A stretch of DNA of 64,000 bases from Acinetobacter nosocomialis (GTDB lineage Bacteria; Pseudomonadota; Gammaproteobacteria; Pseudomonadales; Moraxellaceae). The position numbers and the translations under genes are program-made. The stretch spans positions 186,001 through 250,000 of the forward strand of contig CP107049.1 of NCBI GenBank assembly GCA_025736915.1. Direction: 5' to 3'. Positions 60,622 through 64,000 of this stretch are shown here, piece by piece (the first letter of the stretch is position 1; every line of letters begins with the position of its first letter). Under the pieces are notes generated by a model. That model saw nothing but the letters and a program-made list of their open reading frames with translations, searched no databases and was not told where the DNA came from.

Positions 60622-61671
60622 TTATGGTAATAAACCAATCCCTTGTAAGCCTTCGTCTTCATTAAAGCCAAACATAAGGTTCATATTTTGTACAGCTTGA
60701 CCAGATGCACCTTTTACAAGATTATCTTGAGCCGCCAAAATAATGAGTTTATTTGGTTGTGGTTTATACAAAGCAATACGTAATTCATTTGCTCCACGCA
60801 CACTGCGTGTTTCAGGTGAACTATTCGCAGGCATGACATCTACAAATTTTTCATTTGCATAGAAGTTTTCATACAAAGCTTGTAAGTCTGCTTGCTTACC
60901 AGCCTCAGTCAAGTCCACATAAATTGTACTCAACATACCGCGAATCATTGGTACCAAATGCGGTACAAATAAAAGGCCATCAAACCCACCTTTTTGTCCA
61001 GCAATATTTTCTAATGCTTCGACAATTTCCGGATGATGACGGTGACCTGCAACACCATACGCTTTAAAGTTATCGGCATTTTCACTGTAAATCATGCCTA
61101 AGCTTGCTTTACGGCCAGCACCAGAAACACCTGATTTTGCATCAATAATAATATTCTTGGTTTCAATCAATGCTTGTGCAGATTTTAAAAGTGGAGCCAA
61201 ACCTAATTGAACAGTTGTTGGATAACAACCTGGATTACCAATGACTTGAGCCTGTTTAATTTTTTCACGATTTAACTCAGTTAAACCATAAACAGAATCT
61301 TTTAGTACGTCTGGGCACGCATGTTCCATGCCATACCATTTTTCAAACTGTTCAAGATTTTGCAAACGAAAGTCCGCTGCCAAATCAATAACTTTGGTCC
61401 CTGCTTCGATCAAATCTTTTGCATGCTGCATCGCAACACCATGTGGGGTTGCAAAGAATACAACATCACATTCTTTTAATGCATCAATGTTTAAATCTGA
61501 AAATTGAAGATCTGTATGCCCACGTAAGTTTGGGAACATATCAGCAACTGGTTTGCCTGCTTCTGTACGTGAAGTCAGAACTCGAACCTGCGCTTTTGGA
61601 TGTCGTAATAAAATACGTAATAGTTCAACGCCTGTATAACCAGTTCCACCAACAATTCCGACAGAAATCAC
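60622..61671 (-). CDS. argC: N-acetyl-gamma-glutamyl-phosphate reductase ArgC
   Basis: Third step of arginine biosynthesis. 349 residues from a GTG start ([21 protein letters not shown]): GAGG is 8-9 bases upstream of the GTG, while the ATG two codons earlier is too close. Rossmann GGTGYTG, the catalytic Cys in [15 protein letters not shown] near residue 155 and His in [11 protein letters not shown]. Complete and of standard length. Monocistronic in this place; other arg genes are not nearby. Confidence 0.96.
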   Translation of the reverse strand: MISVGIVGGTGYTGVELLRILLRHPKAQVRVLTSRTEAGKPVADMFPNLRGHTDLQFSDLNIDALKECDVVFFATPHGVAMQHAKDLIEAGTKVIDLAADFRLQNLEQFEKWYGMEHACPDVLKDSVYGLTELNREKIKQAQVIGNPGCYPTTVQLGLAPLLKSAQALIETKNIIIDAKSGVSGAGRKASLGMIYSENADNFKAYGVAGHRHHPEIVEALENIAGQKGGFDGLLFVPHLVPMIRGMLSTIYVDLTEAGKQADLQALYENFYANEKFVDVMPANSSPETRSVRGANELRIALYKPQPNKLIILAAQDNLVKGASGQAVQNMNLMFGFNEDEGLQGIGLLP

Positions 61672-61860
61672 GTGCATTACCTCAAATATTGAATCTATAC
61701 TTGCGGTAGTATGACAGGATGTCCAGGCTTACAAAACCATTTCATGCTTGGTAATTTTAATTTTTTTATTTTTTAGCGTTAATTACATAGCACTTGCTGG
61801 TCTGTCAGAACCAAACAAATATCAGTAAATAAATACCAGATTCATTTTTGGAGAGCTAGG

Positions 61861-63381
61861 ATGCTTGATCAATCAAAACAAACAAAGTTGTGCACTTATC
61901 TCGGTCTTAGTACTTTAATTTTAAGCGTAGCCCTTGTTGGATGTGGTGGTGGCAGTAGTAGCGGAGGTTCATCTAGTACCCCAACACCGACTGTGCCAAC
62001 TCCTGAAGTTATGACAGATTTTACGCTTAAAACCCCTGTCGAAATGCGCAATGTTCAACTCAAAGTCTATGACAATACCGACAATAGTATTTTGATTGAT
62101 AACCAAGTTGCCAGTTTAACAAGTTATAATATTAAACTTCCAAGTACCAAGTTGAATCGGCTTTATCGAGTAGAAGTCACAACTCAAGCTTCATCTCAAG
62201 TATTTGATCCAATTAATTCTAAATATGAGAATATTTCTGGCGTCTATCACGCTTTTATTACCCCAAGCTCAATAAGTAATAAAACTCAACTGATTAGTCC
62301 AAGTTCAGAAGCAATTTATCAACGCGCTGTAATCCGATCAGGACAACTTCCACAAGAAACGATAGATCCAACCCGTATTGAACAATCACATGTTGATTTG
62401 GCTTCTCAAGATGTTTACAACGCCCTTATTAGCGCGTTTAAAGATGCTGCTATTCCAAGCTTAAGCCCAGCCAGCCCACTGACTGTGCTAAATTTATTAC
62501 AGTATTCAACAAAGCAACCAAGTAGTTATGTAGATAGCTATCTGAGCTTTGGATATTTACAATATTGGAATACGATTCATGGCAATGTGAATACTTATCA
62601 AGAACTGACTAATAGCCTTGCAACCGATTTAAAAGATGGATATTTAGACGGCAAAAAACTTATTGGTGACAATACAAGCATGACACCTATTTTTAGTCCA
62701 TCGCCAGATAATATTGACCCTGTAAAAAATACGCTTTTGGACATTGCAGCCAATCAAAAAGCAACTCGTGATTATTTTGCTACCAATTTAAAAGCTGCCA
62801 CATTGCAATTAGCTGATTCACAAAGTCAGTCTAGTTTAGATCAAACTGGATATGCTCTTTTGCAGAAAAAACTCTATTCTGGTGTTGTGCCTTCTGGAAA
62901 TACGACTGATTTTTTCCGTATAGATGGTGCGGGTGATTACCGACGTGCTGTTGGTTTTAGTGGTATTACGGCGACTTGTAATGGTTCGGCTTATCCGTGT
63001 AAACAAGGTTTAACCAGCATCAATATAGCTGACCCTAAACTTCCAGCCACAGACTATTTAGTCGGTCACTATGAAAACAACGCATCGGGCTGCCAACTCA
63101 ATTTCCGTGCAAATGGGCAAATTGAGTTAATTCAAGGTTCACAAACTTATCGTTCTGCCTTAAGCGCAGATAGTACAGATAACTTACTGCAAACAGACGC
63201 TGCAAGTTATAGTTACTTACTTAACTCAAGCTCATCTGAACCCAATAATTCAACACAGCAATATAATTTTATACAGCTACATATTAAAGCGAACAAAATT
63301 GTTAGTGCTCAAGCAGGCCTCGATAGCCGCAAAGCACCGGATGTATTACAGACAACACAATTAGAATGTAGCTTTAACTAA
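61861..63381 (+). CDS. Large lipoprotein of unknown function
   Basis: A 506-residue lipoprotein. The signal peptide LSTLILSVALVGC ends in a lipobox; a Gly/Ser/Thr/Pro linker follows (GGGSSSGGSSSTPTPTVPTPE), then a globular region of mixed strands (TDFTLKTPVEMRNVQLKVYDNTD...) and a C-terminal part with two Cys pairs (TCNGSAYPCKQG, ASGCQLNF, LECSFN). GGAG lies 8 bases before the ATG. No enzyme motif recognised. Its stop overlaps the convergent peptidase gene by 4 bases. Confidence 0.82.
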   Translation: MLDQSKQTKLCTYLGLSTLILSVALVGCGGGSSSGGSSSTPTPTVPTPEVMTDFTLKTPVEMRNVQLKVYDNTDNSILIDNQVASLTSYNIKLPSTKLNRLYRVEVTTQASSQVFDPINSKYENISGVYHAFITPSSISNKTQLISPSSEAIYQRAVIRSGQLPQETIDPTRIEQSHVDLASQDVYNALISAFKDAAIPSLSPASPLTVLNLLQYSTKQPSSYVDSYLSFGYLQYWNTIHGNVNTYQELTNSLATDLKDGYLDGKKLIGDNTSMTPIFSPSPDNIDPVKNTLLDIAANQKATRDYFATNLKAATLQLADSQSQSSLDQTGYALLQKKLYSGVVPSGNTTDFFRIDGAGDYRRAVGFSGITATCNGSAYPCKQGLTSINIADPKLPATDYLVGHYENNASGCQLNFRANGQIELIQGSQTYRSALSADSTDNLLQTDAASYSYLLNSSSSEPNNSTQQYNFIQLHIKANKIVSAQAGLDSRKAPDVLQTTQLECSFN

Positions 63382-64000
63382 GCTGTGACATACCACCACG
63401 CAGGCAATGGATTACCTTTTAATTGTCTGCGATGCTGCATATAGTGAGGGTCGAACTTTGCAACTTCGGCCCAAAATGCAGGGCTATGATCGAAGTGTTT
63501 GGTGTGTGCTAACTCATGAATACAAACATAACGGGTAATTGGGGCTGGCATAAGAACCAGTCCTGCATGCAACATAATATTATGCTGACTACTACAACTT
63601 CCCCAACGTGTTTTAGGACGTCGAATTGCACATTCGGCATAACTCAGCCGAGTTTTTTGGCTAAGCTCTGACAAAAGAAGTGGTAACTCTTGTTTGGCAT
63701 AAGCAATCACGGCATTTTGTAAAGCTTGGTAAGGTTGTTGGTCTTTAATAAATAAATAATTATTTTCCCAATCAAATTGAAAAATGCGATGTTGTTTTTG
63801 CACCACAACTTGAAAAGGTTGTTCTCTATTGAAAAAAGAAATTTCTGAAGGAATCTTAAACGACGTAGACTGAACGTGTTGCTGTTTACTCCACGTCTCG
63901 ATCAGCCATTGTTCAGACTGCGCCAAAAACTGCTGAATTTGTTTCTTACTACAAAATAACGGAACAGTCAGTCGTATAGACGCAGGCTCAACACGTAAGC
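63378..64000 (-). CDS. YgjP-like metallopeptidase (5' end outside window)
   Basis: The frame stays open to the window edge (LRVEPASIRLTVPLFCSKKQIQQFLAQ upstream of the nearest start codon), so the N-terminus is missing. The visible part has the family motifs RRPKTRWGSCSSQHNIMLH and CIHELAHTKHFDHSPAFW, the HExxH-type zinc site with the third ligand further on. This is the YgjP/WLM-related group, close to SprT. Probably a cytoplasmic zinc peptidase; its substrate is unknown. Confidence 0.9.
   Translation of the reverse strand, partial: LRVEPASIRLTVPLFCSKKQIQQFLAQSEQWLIETWSKQQHVQSTSFKIPSEISFFNREQPFQVVVQKQHRIFQFDWENNYLFIKDQQPYQALQNAVIAYAKQELPLLLSELSQKTRLSYAECAIRRPKTRWGSCSSQHNIMLHAGLVLMPAPITRYVCIHELAHTKHFDHSPAFWAEVAKFDPHYMQHRRQLKGNPLPAWWYVTA

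Overview
The window is AT-rich chromosomal DNA that reads as Acinetobacter, most likely the A. calcoaceticus-baumannii complex. The basis is the pcaIJFBDKCHG-quiBCXA gene order typical of the genus, a complete indole-3-acetate (iac) cluster, and ispD, ftsB, argC and clpS proteins of familiar Acinetobacter form. I cannot fix the species. I see no insertion sequence, prophage, CRISPR array, tRNA or rRNA.

Region 1 (1-17150) is a catabolic block for amines and indole compounds. It holds the end of a GMC oxidoreductase, an outer-membrane barrel, the periplasmic copper amine oxidase TynA and its AraC-type regulator FeaR. The nine-gene iacHABICDEFG operon follows (all minus strand), with a divergent MarR regulator (IacR), an MFS transporter and an OprD-like porin. 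Region 2 (17154-25260) has an acyl-CoA dehydrogenase/APH-type kinase/phosphatase/SDR operon, a divergent LysR regulator, a PcaU/PobR-type IclR regulator, and a sulfur operon (two YeeE/YedE membrane proteins plus a persulfide-dioxygenase-like enzyme). A small lipoprotein ends the region. Region 3 (25260-40400) is the protocatechuate and quinate/shikimate supraoperon, with a PcaU-type operator upstream of pcaI.

Region 4 (40413-64000) is mostly housekeeping: ispD, ftsB, eno, kdsA, pyrG, fadH, a DAHP synthase gene, ynfA, clpA, clpS and argC. Mixed in are hydrolases, lipoproteins, a PadR regulator and a YgjP-like peptidase cut by the window end.

The genes form funnels. Phenylethylamine-type amines are oxidised in the periplasm. 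Indole-3-acetate is imported and cut towards catechol. Quinate and shikimate are oxidised in the periplasm to protocatechuate, which is imported, ring-cleaved and turned into acetyl-CoA and succinyl-CoA.

The most striking non-coding find is the leader of the DAHP synthase gene. It has a consensus-like promoter, an 18-residue leader peptide ending in a Tyr-Phe-Tyr-Phe-Trp cluster, switchable hairpins and an intrinsic terminator. After the terminator comes a second 30-codon leader ORF, also packed with Tyr, Phe and Trp, and then a hairpin touching the ribosome-binding site. Other finds are a dispersed intergenic repeat (consensus GCTTAGGCTATTT), a likely small RNA near 25.4 kb, a shared fadH/padR operator-promoter, and 11-bp phased repeats at the ftsB promoter.
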